Both the position numbers and the translations under genes were made by a program. The notes under the pieces were generated by a model. It was given only the letters and a program-made list of their open reading frames with translations. It did no database searches and was not told the DNA's origin. Source: Aphis gossypii (taxonomy: Eukaryota; Arthropoda; Insecta; Hemiptera; Aphididae). From it: a DNA stretch of 64,000 bases. Position 1 is the first letter of the stretch; the number at the start of each line of letters is the position of its first letter. Below are positions 49,703 through 62,451 of the stretch, one piece after another. The stretch is from contig NC_065530.1 of the NCBI RefSeq assembly GCF_020184175.1, positions 42,447,260 through 42,511,259 on the forward strand, given 5' to 3'.

Positions 49703-52700
49703 ATGGAACTCGGACAAACCGCGACCAGTAGATGGAATTCTCTTCCACCAATCCAAGCACGAGGACCACCGTCGTACAAGTTTATTGATCGATTTAGTCG
49801 TTTGAAAACTATATATTGGAATAGAGGATATGCAATATTTTTGCTCGCATTTATAGGTAAATTGTAATACGATTTTAATAAGAATGTATTTCACTAACAA
49901 TAATGGGGCTCATATGCAACTACATTAAATTATTTCATTAAATGTAGTTTCATTTTTAACATTTGATACTTGACAATATTCTGATGATTTAGCGGTCTTC
50001 AATGATTATTAAGTATTCAAAAATTGATTCTTTAGTTTGGGGGGAAAGGTTTTAAAAAAAAAATAAATTCCTACAAAATCTGAACATGGTGCTTTATAAC
50101 CAAATTTTGAAATAATATGTTGTAATAATAATAACAAAACACATATTTATCTGTAATAATTATTTATAAATACCTAAATATAACCATGTATTTATATTTT
50201 ATAGTCGTTTCAATAATGATTATTTAATAAGTATTACTTTGTATGTCACATACGTATGTCTATTTTGAATTTAACCTTAGAGACAAAGACACTAAATTTA
50301 ATTTACAATGATTCTTTTATATAGGTTTTACTATTCAAGGTAACCAATTGCAATTTTGTTTAAAGATTTTTGAGTCTATGAAAGAAAAAAATAAAGTAAG
50401 TGTCTATTTTACCAAATATAATTGATTTTGAATTTTGTAATTACTTTTGATAATATATCGCTGACAATACTTAATTTTAAATTTATCCACAATGTTATTT
50501 TATTAAAATTACAGATAGATTTTATCATTTATAATTACGAGTACTACTATAAATCTGGATTTGAAATCGGTTTAATACCTGGTGGTGTTTTAGTCACGGT
50601 TTATCCAGTTCACAAGTAATTGACTGATACTCATATGATACAATTATAATATAGGTATATGGTTAGCTTAACCAGGTTAGGATTTATATGCAATAAAAAG
50701 TATAATATGAGAATTCAAATTTGATCCAATATGTTAATATAGTAATATATATTCAAAATAAAATATTTACATTGTATATATTAATTTTAAATAAAAAATT
50801 ATGAAAATAAATTTGATTTTACTTCTGAGTCTTAAAACAAAATTATTACAGAATATAGGCAGCATGAAAATAAAGTGGTCAAGTGAGTAACGCTCTGCTG
50901 TATAGAAGGTCACTTTAATGGATGTATTAAATTTGAATCCAATGATAGGTATCATTGTATACAAAAAATGATTCTGAACGGAGATGATTTGTCAGCCTAG
51001 GATATAATTTCCAGTGAAAGATGAAAAAGGGGGTTTCTAAATGACTGGTAAAATTTTCAAGTATTTACAACTTATAATTTTTGAATAGTAACAAATATTT
51101 GAAATCGTTTGAGGATAAATCGTTATTGTTATGTAATTTTGTGAACATTTAAAATTCAAACGCTCATAACATTTTTCCTATAATGACGCTTCGAGTTTTA
51201 ACTATAGCTGTTTGAAGGAAAACTTATGAAAAACTTAATGTTGAATTTTTTAACCTATAAGTTATACATTACAAAAAATTTTATGAATTTTCACCTACAA
51301 AATGACTCCCAAATTTTCACGATTTTGACATACTTTGTTAAAATTTGAACTTTGAAAGCTTATAAAAAAAAATTGCGACTAACGATTTTTGATTTTTTTT
51401 AACTACAATAAGAACGACTTATGAGAAATCTTGTACTACATTTTCAAGTTTTTTTGGGCACCTGAAATTTTTTTATCGACACTTCATAAATAAAAATACT
51501 CAGAAAAATTGAAAATTTAAGATGTCTATAAATATCTAAAAAAAATCGGAATATTTTAAAAATTTAACCGTGTATAGGTAATGTTAATACAAACGTTTGG
51601 TGAAAATTTCAAGTATTTACAGTGATTAATTTTTGAGTTACAACCATATAAAAAACCTTTTGTTTTTTGAAAACTGTTGGAAAATTCTTACTTTTCAACT
51701 TTTTACCTCTATAATGCACCAAGGATATTCACTTAGCAATTAAAAACTACCCCCGAAGTTTAAAATTGAAGCATTATTTCGACAAGTTATGTTGTACACA
51801 AACAAAAAAAAATACACATTATTGTAAAATCAATTCATTCATCACTTCGTTCAGAATCTAAAATTGTAATTTCTCTAGTATTTGTATTATGCTATTTCTT
51901 AAAACCTCCACCAATTGAATTCCAATTATGCAAACTATATTAAATTAGTGTATATAAATCCTAACCCTACCTAATTTTAAAGTTATTATTATAATAAAGC
52001 GTGGTGTCATAATGATGTGTTTAGTATTTTAGGGATTTCCGTCATCATATCGTCGATTTGTCATATAATTTTGATCATGAGTATAGGTTACTTAAACGCT
52101 GGCTCACAAATTTTCTTAGGATTTTGTATAGGTACAACAATGGTAAAAATATAATTATTTATTGTGAAATTTTCGTTGGATAGAGTTATAATAGTACCTA
52201 TATCAATGTATTATTGTCCTAGGCCACGGTTTTTGTGGCAATACATAGAATTTGGACATATTGGGTTCCACTGAATAAACAATCAGTACGTCACGTTCCA
52301 ATAATATTGTGCGTTTTGATAGACGAATACAGAAGAATATACATTTCAAATTTCCATGTACATGTCTCTAGTTCATCATTTCTGTTTACAAGTATACCTA
52401 TAATACTTATATTGCGATATTTTACTATTAAGATAATAGGTAACAATATTTTATGTACCATTTAAAGTTTTATTAGGTGTGATCGTGTTGCCGTGGTATC
52501 TTCTGTGGACGTACGTGACCAATAATGGAAATCGTTCTCAGATTCTGTATCGTGGCTCGAATTCGATTGGAGGTGTGAACTACTCAAGATGTTCAACTGA
52601 AATCTCTGGTGTTTTACCAACCCTGCCAAACGTGTTGGAAATTCCATGGAAATCATTTTGTACTTCAATGCCCGTTATCGCGATTGTCTTATCATTTACC

Positions 52701-53522
52701 TGTATTGATAGTTCCATTGATAGTAAAGTAAGTGGTTTATTTTAATACACTACGAAGTGTTTATATTTTTGTTTTAAGAAAATTAATATATATGATGTTA
52801 AAACAAATTTTTAACAATACAGTTTGAATTGGATTTGACTCTAAGGAAACATACAATTATTTGGTTAATACTTTTTACCTTTCTGACCGAATTAATTCCA
52901 GAAATAACTGTATCATTTTCCACCACCAACGTCAGAAAGTTTTGGAGTTGCACATATTTCGTTTTAATCGGCATACACTTTTATCTCAGAGGTTTTTGGT
53001 TCATAATAATTACAGAAAACAATAAACTGTTGTTAATGACGTTTAAAGTAATGAAATATTTTAGTCTTTTTGGTAAGTTTAAACACTTAAGAAACATAAA
53101 ATATTGAAAACGATTTTTATAGTGTCATAAATTCGACATTCGTAATAAAATGAATTTTTTTATAGGATTTTATGTCAACCATTTGGATATTGCACCTAAA
53201 TATGCCAGTGTAATTTTTGGAATTATATATACCGTAAATTACATGTCCTTAAAGTTTTTGGACCCTGTCTTGGTCACATTATCCGGTTGTAAAGTAATAA
53301 AATATACATTTTAAATTCTTAAACGTTATGAAACGAAATTAATCGCTATAAATATATTAGAACAAAGATTATGATATCCTGGTGGCGGTAAAATACTTAG
53401 CGGTGGCATTGTTCTATGCCAAATACGCTTCGGCAAAACTCCAACCGTGGGCAGATGAACCCGTGGAAGAAAATCAACGAAACATGATCGAAAATGTTAT
53501 TCTACCTGATGCAGCTATATAA
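49703..53522 (+). CDS. Divergent SLC17-family anion transporter
   Basis: Major-facilitator protein of the SLC17 family (phosphate cotransporter, sialin and vesicular glutamate transporter relatives). Nine exons: 49703-49856, 50325-50395, 50515-50615, 52025-52142, 52223-52439, 52477-52727, 52823-53072, 53166-53293 and 53361-53522. Phases close to 483 residues, a usual family length. Recognisable segments: GLIPGG (TM2), AIHRIWTYWVP, IPWKSFCTSMPVIAIV, FSTTNVRKFWS, NHLDIAPKYASVIFGI and C-terminal ASAKLQPWADE. The charged residue usual in TM1 and the Arg of the usual RVLQG segment are missing, and TM4-5 sequence is weakly conserved, so substrate or activity may differ. The ATG at 49703 is the first in the frame; an upstream exon cannot be excluded. 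AATAAA follows at about 53540. Confidence 0.88.
50875..51865 (+). repeat. 1.4-kb dispersed repeat, internally deleted copy in SLC17 intron 3
   Basis: Starts near GTCAAGTGAGTAACGCTCTG and ends CGTTCAGAATCTAAAA, so both ends are retained. About 400 bp of the internal repeats are missing relative to 34480-35875, with the junction near 51035. Confidence 0.75.
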
Positions 53523-54551
53523 AACACCGTTTGAGCAGCAATAAATTAAGCTTAAAGTTAAAAATTATTTTTATTTTTTTAACTTTTAAAAGTAACTATA
53601 GTTAATTAAAAAAAATTTAAATTAGGTATACTTTTTTTAAAGTTTAACAAATAGTTTACTAATACAATAATTGATTGTATCCTTAAAAAAAATGTATATA
53701 TTCAAATTAATTTCTGCAGGCACTTTCATACTTCAATCGATCATGAAATCCAATAAAATAATGAAATAAAATATGTATTTTCTTGTCTAATCATTATTTT
53801 AAGTGATAGAACAAATTTTTGAAATTTTTTGTAATTATAATAATTAAGTTCATTATTAGAATATAATTAATTGCATATAAATTACTAGATAATAATCAAT
53901 TAATAGTAAGAAATTATCAATAAAACACATATATGCCATGCATACAATGGAAATATCATAATTCTATTATTTTTTCGTAAAACTCACAGAGCAAAAACTA
54001 CAAGTACCTATTTCGTATGTTAAAAAGTTTAAATAATAATTTTTTATTTAATTATTTACAAAACAATCAAAGATAGCCATTTTGAAGAGTATATATTTTT
54101 TTAATTTTGATGTTTTACTGGTACTAGAAAATTTAATACAATTTTTCTGGAAACTAGAGAAGATATTAAAAATCATGAAAATAAATGAAAATAAAATATT
54201 GAAACTTCAAAATTGTCAGAAAAATAAATTTTACAAAATGGCTATCTTTATTTTTTTTTTGAAAATAACTAAAAAAAAAATGTTATATTAAATTAAAATA
54301 CAAAATAATTGTAGTCATGTATAGTCTCTACGAATCTTATTAAAAATACGGAATTATGATATCTCCATTATTATTTCAGGATACATAGCAATGGGCAAAT
54401 CCTCACCGGGCACCTGAAGAGATTATAGGTAATTTATAATTATTAATTTGGTATTTATAAATTTATAATTAACAGGTGAATTAAAAAAGTTGATTTTTGG
54501 GGCATGTTAAAGTTCATGTTATCACCTACTAATAATTCAACTATTTTTTTA
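53523..54551. other. 3' flank of SLC17 gene
   Basis: AT-rich. The short frame at 54082-54291 is Lys/Asn/Phe-rich and looks like chance. No gene is supported. Confidence 0.5.
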
Positions 54552-54710
54552 GATTCTGAACGAAGTGATGAATGTATTGATTTTACAATGATGTGTTTTT
54601 TTTTTTGTTTTTGTGTCTGTGTACAGCATAACTAGTCGAAATAATGCTCCAATTTCAAACTATGGGGGTGGTTTCCGATGTAAAAGTGAATATCCCGAAA
54701 AAACTATCAC
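54552..54710 (-). repeat. 1.4-kb dispersed repeat, end fragment
   Basis: Reads AGATTCTGAACGAAGTGATG, then GTACAGCATAACTAGTCGAA. This is the reverse complement of the right ~150 bp of the unit, so it is a truncated copy in opposite orientation. Confidence 0.75.
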
Positions 54711-54827
54711 ACGTAAAACATCTATATTTATAATTAGAATTGATGTTTGTAATAAATAATAGTCTTTAATTTTTTTATTAGTTTAGTGCAATTTGAATGT
54801 ATTCTATATATAATATTTATCACTCTT

Positions 54828-54901
54828 TTTTTTTTTTTGAGGAGGGGGGGGGGTTAAATTGACGACCGGGAGGGGACCTCTTTCGCATTGCTTCCTCCCC
54901 G
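54828..54901 (-). mobile_element. Very short poly(A) retroposon, copy 2
   Basis: Flanked by the perfect 16-bp direct repeat AATATTTATCACTCTT (54812-54827 and 54902-54917). On the - strand it starts CGGGGAGGAAG, shares AATGCGAAAG and TCCCCTCCCGGTCGTC with copy 1, then has a C-rich stretch and poly(A). The 5' end coincides with that of the copy at 41688-41755. Confidence 0.85.
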
Positions 54902-54917
54902 AATATTTATCACTCTT

Positions 54918-57900
54918 ATCAGTAGCATAGCTACAATTTCCATGGGGGATAGGAATAAAAAATGCATAAAAATTAAATTTGTCTTGTTTTTATTAGAGAT
55001 AACTTTTATAGATATTAATTTAATATTTTTTATTAAATTCAAAAGTTACAAATATTAAAAATCACTAATATAAATGAATTGGAATCAGACGTACAAAAAG
55101 ACATGGCTAGGTTATGATGGAGCTCAGATAATATTAATTTTTATTAGGTAAATGTCTTGTTTATTTACTAAACAAATACAATAAATGAACATTTCAATTG
55201 TTAATTTTTTTTTACTATTTATAACATGTACACAATATTTTTCATGATTTAATGGCAGATGAAAATCATCAGTTAATTTTTGTTGTATTCAAGAGAAATG
55301 TCTCATTCGTATTATGGCGATATACCATATACAATATACATAGTATTAATATATTATTATCATTGATTATAATATTTAGTACTATCTATAAATAGTCAAT
55401 AATGATAATATGATATTATGTATTAGGTACTGTATCGCCCATGTATCGAATATCATGTATCTTATACTCAGCCGAGTATATATACATAATTAATCTCAAT
55501 TTGATTTTAAAGCGATTTATCTGTCTCCGCGATTCACGATGACTTCTACTGCACAGGATTTCAATTTACGCACGATCGGATCTCACGTCGTCATTATCTT
55601 TAGACCTTTGGACACAGCCATATTGATATATATTATTATTAATAGGTTAATGGTTACGTATATAACAGTGATACCGCATTTACTTATATATATATATATA
55701 TATAATTCCGTGGAACACGCGTGTGTCTACTATATGTATATGACTGTTAAATGTGTCAGACGTGTGTGTGTATAAAATATATTAACACACGATAGGTATA
55801 ATAATAGATGAATAAAAGTGTCACAGTCCCCAGATTTAATCATGACTAATCACGTACGGTATAGCGTCACGATGGTGATATTTTTCCAACCAGACGCCAA
55901 TATAAATTTGCAAATTGTGTTTTATTATATCGTTTTAAAATAATGTACACACTACATACCCATTATTTTCGTCTAGCCGCCGTTTCTAGATACCTATAAT
56001 AGAATATTATAGGTACAAATAAAAATACTAACGAACACTTAAGGCCGTTTTCAGAAGATCCGTATGCGCCATACACCCCCAAAAAAATTTCAATAAATAA
56101 ATATTTTTATATTTTTCAATTTTAATATATAATAGTTTAATATTGTTTTTTTTTTTCAAATATTAATATTAAAATAATAATAATATTAAAATGTAATTAG
56201 TATTATTCCACTGTGCAGTGAGCCAGTGAATAAAAATGTTGCACCAACGTTTTAACAATATTATTTTATTGGTACCTACATGTAACATCGAAATGCGTAT
56301 TGGAATTTACAGTATACCTCATGCTTCTAAAAATAACATTGCTGCAACACTCAATGCACATTTTTGCTGAAATATGAGAAATACCATCATAATTATATAA
56401 ATATTTTGAAACATATTTGTAAATATAATATACCTCTGAAAAAATATTATTTTTCACAGTTTTCTTGCAATGCAAATCCAATTTGTTAGAGTAGTGTGTG
56501 TTTGGACTATAGAACACCTATACCACTACCACCAACTTATAATTAAAATACTCTTTTTTTTATTTTTTTTTTTACCAGATGAAATTATCGTTAAATTAAA
56601 ATACATATAAGTAATTGAATATTTTTTAATAATTTGCCTATAGGTCCACGAATAGACTACATATTTAGGTATACTCCCTTATTGCTTTCATGGTAATTTT
56701 TTTGTTTCACTGTATTTATCAAAAATTCTAGATAATACGAGATAAGTGGTAATCGCCGATAAGATAATCGTTAAAGATATTTTTTCTATCAACATTTTAC
56801 CAAAAATGTAATATTATTATATTTTGATAATCATAATGTTTTTCGGTACACCTATATTGGAGGGATGCCTAACGTCACACCAATGTACCATAGCACATCT
56901 TTGAAAACGCCACCGTAGAATGTACCGAATGTAGACTAAATAATTGGTTATATCTTAATATTTTATAGTATATATTATATGCTAATAGAAAGCTTTGGGA
57001 CTTTAGATAGTTTTTTTGACATCATTAATACTAGTCAATGATGTTAAACAATCATACTTTAGTATTTTTTTGATATTATTTCGTATTATTTTTCAATGGC
57101 TGCTGTTTATCAGAATGTGCCTAAGTTATTAATTGAGGTTATCTGGTTATTGTAGGGGTGTTTATTTTTATATTATTCAGTCATGTAAGTTTAGAAATGC
57201 TGCGTCTTTCATGTAATTATTATTTTTGTCATATGTTGATGTAGTATAATAGATTATTCTATAATCATTGGTATTTGTTATATATTACTATTTAACTATT
57301 ACAATAATAATAATAATACATTAAATAAAGGCATTTAATATAATACAATTATATTATGTTGTATTCATTCAAGACAGTAAACTAGAAAATTAGTCACTAA
57401 TTACTAATTAGTAATAATAAGTGACAATTGTTTGAAATTTTATTTTAAAATTGGCATTGCGGTAGATTGCCGAGAGGATCACTTGAAATGAATACTACGT
57501 TAGTATTTGCTGTTTGGATAGGATTGTATAATTTTAAGACGTATTTGTGGCATATGCACACTTACATAAAGATAATTACTTACATTTAATTTGGAAAAAA
57601 TTTAATCTTTCAATTTTACCATAAGATAATAATATTGTTTAGTACGTCATATTAATATACCTATGGGGACATATCCATACGGCGTGTTAGATAGGCAATT
57701 TAGCTACGTCAATGTCGCACCGATATTTCGTAATAATATATCGTAATATAGGTACCTACATCATAAAGTTTTTTTTATTATTATTCATTTTACGATTTTC
57801 AAAATCGTCAATAGTTTTTAAAACAATAAATGTTTTACATCAAATTAATCACCTAGTAAACGATGTGAAATTAATTGTAAAATCACGGCAGTCGCGTTTA

Positions 57901-58737
57901 TTCACAGCTGTTTGTATAAAATATTATATTATTACTAATGTATAATAATTTAATTTAATTTCCTCTTGGATATATTATTTACTGTACACGCAGTTTACTT
58001 AAACGTTTTTTTTTCCGATGATGCATAATAAGATATAGTATTATTGCTATATTATTATGTTGTTTACTATATTATGGTCAATATAATATTATAATTGGCA
58101 TAACTGTATTATTATAACAGGCATACAATCATATCATCATATATACCGCGTAGGTTATTAATTTATTTTACTTATAGTTATAAACACATTCGTCATTGAA
58201 GTGCGTAGTACTATGTATAGCCGAAACATCGTATAATAGAACGTGGTCATGGTGTCGTTATATTGATGCGTTGTTATTGCCAATGTGCAATGTCGTTATT
58301 TTACACAAATATATTTTATAAAAATAATATATGTTTTCAAACTTATAATAACGCGGTTATTTGTCATGAAAAATAATACAGAACGTATTCCGTCTTAGGA
58401 TTTATGTCTGTACATGCACCACTGCAGTCGGTGATTGAAAAATGAGAACTTGATTTATTTAGGTATAGTCGTGTATATAGGTACCTATATATTTTATATA
58501 TTCATAAACTAGCGTTATTGACATTATTCTCGTGTTTTTCGTCGCCGCATCGTGTTATCGATACTTCAATCGTATGTCACATAAAATCGTGGTATAATAA
58601 GATGCGTAGGAAATGATTAACAGGATTTACCGATAAACAATTTTTCAAATTTTAATCAAAGATGCGAGGAGTTTTAAAAATTAATCATTAAAATGTCGAT
58701 GCTTTATATTTTTCCAAAATATAACATGGATGCGAAT
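54918..58737. other. Gene-poor AT-rich region
   Basis: No gene is supported. A possible core promoter (TATATATACA near 55478) precedes a short frame at 55539, but no second exon could be linked. A (TA)n run lies at about 55685-55703. A CAGTAGCATAGCTAC sequence at 54921 may be one end of a MITE. Confidence 0.45.
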
Positions 58738-58910
58738 CAGTGGTGTACCGACGGAGGGGGGAAGTTAGGGGTTTAACCCCTTCCAGAAGTGAAACATGTA
58801 GGTATAATTCTTTTTTGGAATATTGTACTAATAACATTTTATACATATACAATATAGTGAATATACATAAATGGTAACCCCCCCATAAACGAATTATGCG
58901 TACGCCACTG
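58738..58910. mobile_element. hAT-type MITE with 8-bp duplication
   Basis: The 173-bp element begins CAGTGGTGTACCGACGG and ends CGTACGCCACTG. The termini are inverted copies over about 11 bp. Flanking octamers are ATGCGAAT (58730-58737) and GTGCGAAT (58911-58918), with one mismatch. It contains G- and C-runs but no coding region. Confidence 0.8.
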
Positions 58911-58957
58911 GTGCGAATAACAGAATACGTGATTTGTATAGCCATTTTATCTATATA

Positions 58958-59272
58958 GGTAGTTCTCAACAGAGGTGATATGGACCCAGCTTAGGGGTGA
59001 CATGAAATATCAACGAGAAAAGGAAAAAAAAATTGCGGTAAAAAATCATATTATTAAAATTCATATTAATAATTATTCATATTAGGTATAATTCATATTT
59101 ATATCAACGTTTTGAACGTTTTTTTCTGTGTACTATATTTTTTTTTTTTTATGAATAGAATAATTTTTAAATATAAAGCTAAAATTCTTTATTATTTTAA
59201 TGTTAAGGTGACGTAGTGTTTGGTTCTAGTGGTTAAAGGTGACATGAATCAAAAAAGGTTGATAACTACTGG
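58958..59272. mobile_element. hAT-like MITE of the TAGTTCTCAAC type
   Basis: It begins GGTAGTTCTCAACAGAGG and ends GGTTGATAACTACTGG, inverted termini around TAGTT(C/A)TCAAC. It is flanked by a perfect 8-bp direct repeat, TCTATATA (58950-58957 and 59273-59280). The 315-bp interior is non-coding and has GGTGACATGAA-like sequence on both sides. Confidence 0.7.
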
Positions 59273-59960
59273 TCTATATAATAGTGACGTATACGCTAAA
59301 ACCAAAATCTAGAAATTGAATGACCTTAACTAATAAAAAATAGGAATTTAAAAAAAATTAACACATCCAAAAGAAATGATGGTGATTACTCTTGAGTAGA
59401 ATATAATTATTGGGTATGGTTCGAATAGATTAGACTACTTCGGTAGCTTAAAATAGTTAGGAAAATGTAGGTACCTAAACCCAAGTTCAGACAATGGCTA
59501 CGCTACTGCATTTAATATTCTTATATACAGGCTGATTCGCTAACCTCATTTTTCTTCAACAATACAGTTATTCAAAATGTGATTTTCAGATATACTTAGA
59601 CAATATTTTAAAATTATTGAGATTCTGAGTGTCCTGTGGAGATACAAACTTTTTTTTTAAAGGAGAACCTCCTTATTATATTTTAAATTTTTAATGCGTT
59701 GAAATTTTTCTGAAAATATTAACTTAGAATTGATCTATAACTCAAATTACGAAAATGTGCGATAAATAAAACTAAAAGACATTTTTTAAAATGAACATCG
59801 GCAGACAAATGATACAATTAAGTCAATCCGAAGAGTAATAATCCGAACAAATAAAAATTTATTGTGTTCTAGTATTTCAACTGTTGTTTTTTTCGCGAAT
59901 AAATTGGAATTGATTGTTTTTTTTGCCAGAGATGTGATACACCTTGCGTATTTGCGAACC
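59273..59960. other. AT-rich spacer
   Basis: No gene is supported. GGCTACGCTACTG at 59491-59503 could be the end of a further MITE whose partner was not located. Confidence 0.45.
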
Positions 59961-60015
59961 TATATATATATATATATATAAAAAGATTTGAGAATCCAAA
60001 GCGCATTTCTTCAGT
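59961..60015 (+). promoter_or_regulatory. TATA and initiator core promoter
   Basis: An alternating (TA)n run merges into TATAAAAAG (59977-59985). A TCAGT arthropod initiator follows at 60011-60015, about 30-36 nt downstream. A short 5'UTR then leads to the ATG at 60116. Confidence 0.6.
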
Positions 60016-60115
60016 TTAATTCACTCACGAACTGTTGTATAAAAGTCTGAGTCGCTGTCCACAACGGTTTATTCATCTCAACGCATTCAAAATAACTACA
60101 GGCATAGTAAACACA

Positions 60116-60185
60116 ATGTGCACCGTCTGCTTTTTGTGGTTTATTGCGTGTTCTCTTCTGATGACAAATGCCAGTATTTTAAATG
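60116..60185 (+). CDS. First coding exon of a secreted protein (partial)
   Basis: The ATG opens a typical signal peptide: MCTVCFLWFIACSLLMTNAS, with a hydrophobic core and a small-residue cleavage region. After ILN the exon ends in a good donor (AATG/GTGAGT), leaving phase 1. A TATA/initiator promoter lies just upstream, which argues that this is a real gene start. No second exon could be recognised in the remaining 3.8 kb, so the mature protein and its function are unknown. In aphids, such short signal-peptide exons followed by long introns are common for secreted and salivary proteins (inference). Confidence 0.55.
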
Positions 60186-62451
60186 GTGAGTACCTATTAC
60201 ATTGAACATTTTAATATTTTTACTGAAAAATGACATAATATAAATGTCTTTATTTACATTTCATTTTTTTTAATAATAGGATACCTATTTAAGTGTATAG
60301 ATTTTATTCTGTTAAAAATTTAAAAATCTTTATCTCACTTGTAAATCATTTGATTTGATAATGGATTATTACTTACATATTTATTGTTGTAGATAGGTTC
60401 CTTGTACAATTTATTGTATAATATAATATTTTAGATTTTGGACTGAATGAGGTTTGTAACAATAGTAAAAAGAATTTTACACTATCATCAGTTGGGTATT
60501 GGACATATATTGTACCCTTTTAAATTTAATATAATATTGATTATTTATTAATATAAGCACTATGTTCAGTTTCGAATGCAATGAGTTACTCTATCATTAT
60601 CCATAGTTTTAAAATCTAAAGGCAGCTCCAACTGTAAACTAAGCCATTTTCTACACATAATAGGTAAGTGTTTTTATAATAAGCCAGCCAAATTCAATAG
60701 TATTTTAAAATAAAAAATTATTTTTAAAAGAATAATCTTTCATAACTAAAAATGTATTTCATTGGATAAATATAATTAAAAAAAAAAATAAATAAATAAA
60801 TAATAAATAATAATATTAAAAAAATATAAAATAATTTATTACAACTAATACCTATATTTGATTTTTTGTTTAAATTAATAATGAGTTATTATTGATAACA
60901 TTTATTATTAAGGCCACTTTGAACTTTATTTTATATTTTAATTTTAAGTAATAATATGTCATAAGTCCACTATTAGTTTTAGTTTTGGGTTTCACACAAA
61001 TAATTAAAGGAAATTTAAATATTTAAAACAGCCAATATAATGTTGCTTTCCTTGTTAGAAAATAATAAACTAATATTATATTCCTAATCTTTCTAGTTGT
61101 ATAATTATTTTTTACCATAGGTAATTTATTTATAAAATTATAACTTATCAGTAGGGACCAAAACTTTATAATCTAAAAATATATATATATAATATGCTTG
61201 AAAAAATGGATGGATTTACATAAAATGTTAAAAAAAATTTATTAAAAATTTATAATTTACTGTAAAAAATATTAATGATAAACATTGTTTTATGATACTA
61301 ATTTCATAAATCAATTAAATAAACTATATTATGTAAACTTAAAATTATAGCATTAAATTTTATTCCATGAATCAAATTTATGTAATGACAAATAACGAAT
61401 TAAAAAAAAAAGAAAGATTTTGTGATATCAATATATTTATGTTGGTATATTGTTATGTTAATACTCAATAAATAACAATATACATAAAATCAAATCAATA
61501 GTATTAAATAGATTTAAAAGATAAAGATTAAAATGTGAGTATTATCTCATCTTATGAGTTATTTATTAATAATATTTTAATTTATTTTTCATTTCAATAA
61601 AATTTAATAGTTCATTTTTCATTCTTAAACAAAATTTGAGCATTAAATTTATACACATATATTTTTTTAAACGCATACCGTAATATAAGTATTGTTCAGC
61701 GATTGTCAAACTTTAAAATTTGTATAGTATATATTTAGTTATATATACAACTTATTTTATATAATATATCGTACATATACATTTATAGTTATATCAAAAA
61801 GAATACAAATAAATATTTTAGTTTTAAGACTATTTTATAACTGTTATAATACATTAAACATTATTTTTAGATTTTGAATTAAAGTTTCAAACTATTATGT
61901 AACATGTTAAATACTATAAATCAGAAATACTCTAAGTATTCTATTGAAAACCATCTAATACATTATTATATAATATCGACATAAGATAAAGTCAACATTT
62001 TATAATGTGTTATTTTAAAGATGAATATTTTTAAGTTTATTATTATGTTATGGCAGTGGAAATTATTATTATTTATATATCTATGATAAATAAATTAAAT
62101 TTCAAGCAAGCTTAGAAATTTATATCATAAATAAATATTCAGACAATTAAATGATTATTTTTAATTCTTTTTTTTAATAATATCTAGTAGATTTTTTATA
62201 AAAAATTTTGGGAATAAAAACATAGATAGAAAAAAATAGTGAACATATTATAAACTATATTTTATTTTATATTGAACAATATCGAACATTAATAATATAA
62301 CAAGCAATTTCCACTCAAACTATAGGTATGTACAATACAGAACCATTAAAAACAATTTATATTACTTGATTTATATTGAAAAGTTGCTCGCTCAATTACT
62401 ACAGAATTAACATTATAATAAAGAATGGGACACAAAAATGTAGGTATTTGG
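60186..62451. other. Probable first intron of the secreted-protein gene
   Basis: Extremely AT-rich and without coding signals. It includes (TAAA)n-like sequence at about 60780-60830. The Tim8 gene follows on the opposite strand. Confidence 0.45.

Noticed and set aside
49637..49900. 87-codon - strand frame opposite SLC17 exon 1
   Set aside because: Antisense shadow of the spliced SLC17 exon, whose phase fits eight further exons.
55539..55775. Possible first exon starting MTSTAQDFNLRTIG after a TATA-like motif
   Set aside because: The donor is weak, the frame soon runs into a (TA)n repeat and no second exon could be linked. It is kept only as a possibility.
56266..56517. 83-codon - strand frame with several Cys and His
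   Set aside because: No domain pattern, no splice partners and codon content typical of AT-rich spacer.
59405..59435. tRNA-like B-box (GGTTCGAAT)
   Set aside because: No A-box at proper distance and no cloverleaf could be folded around it.
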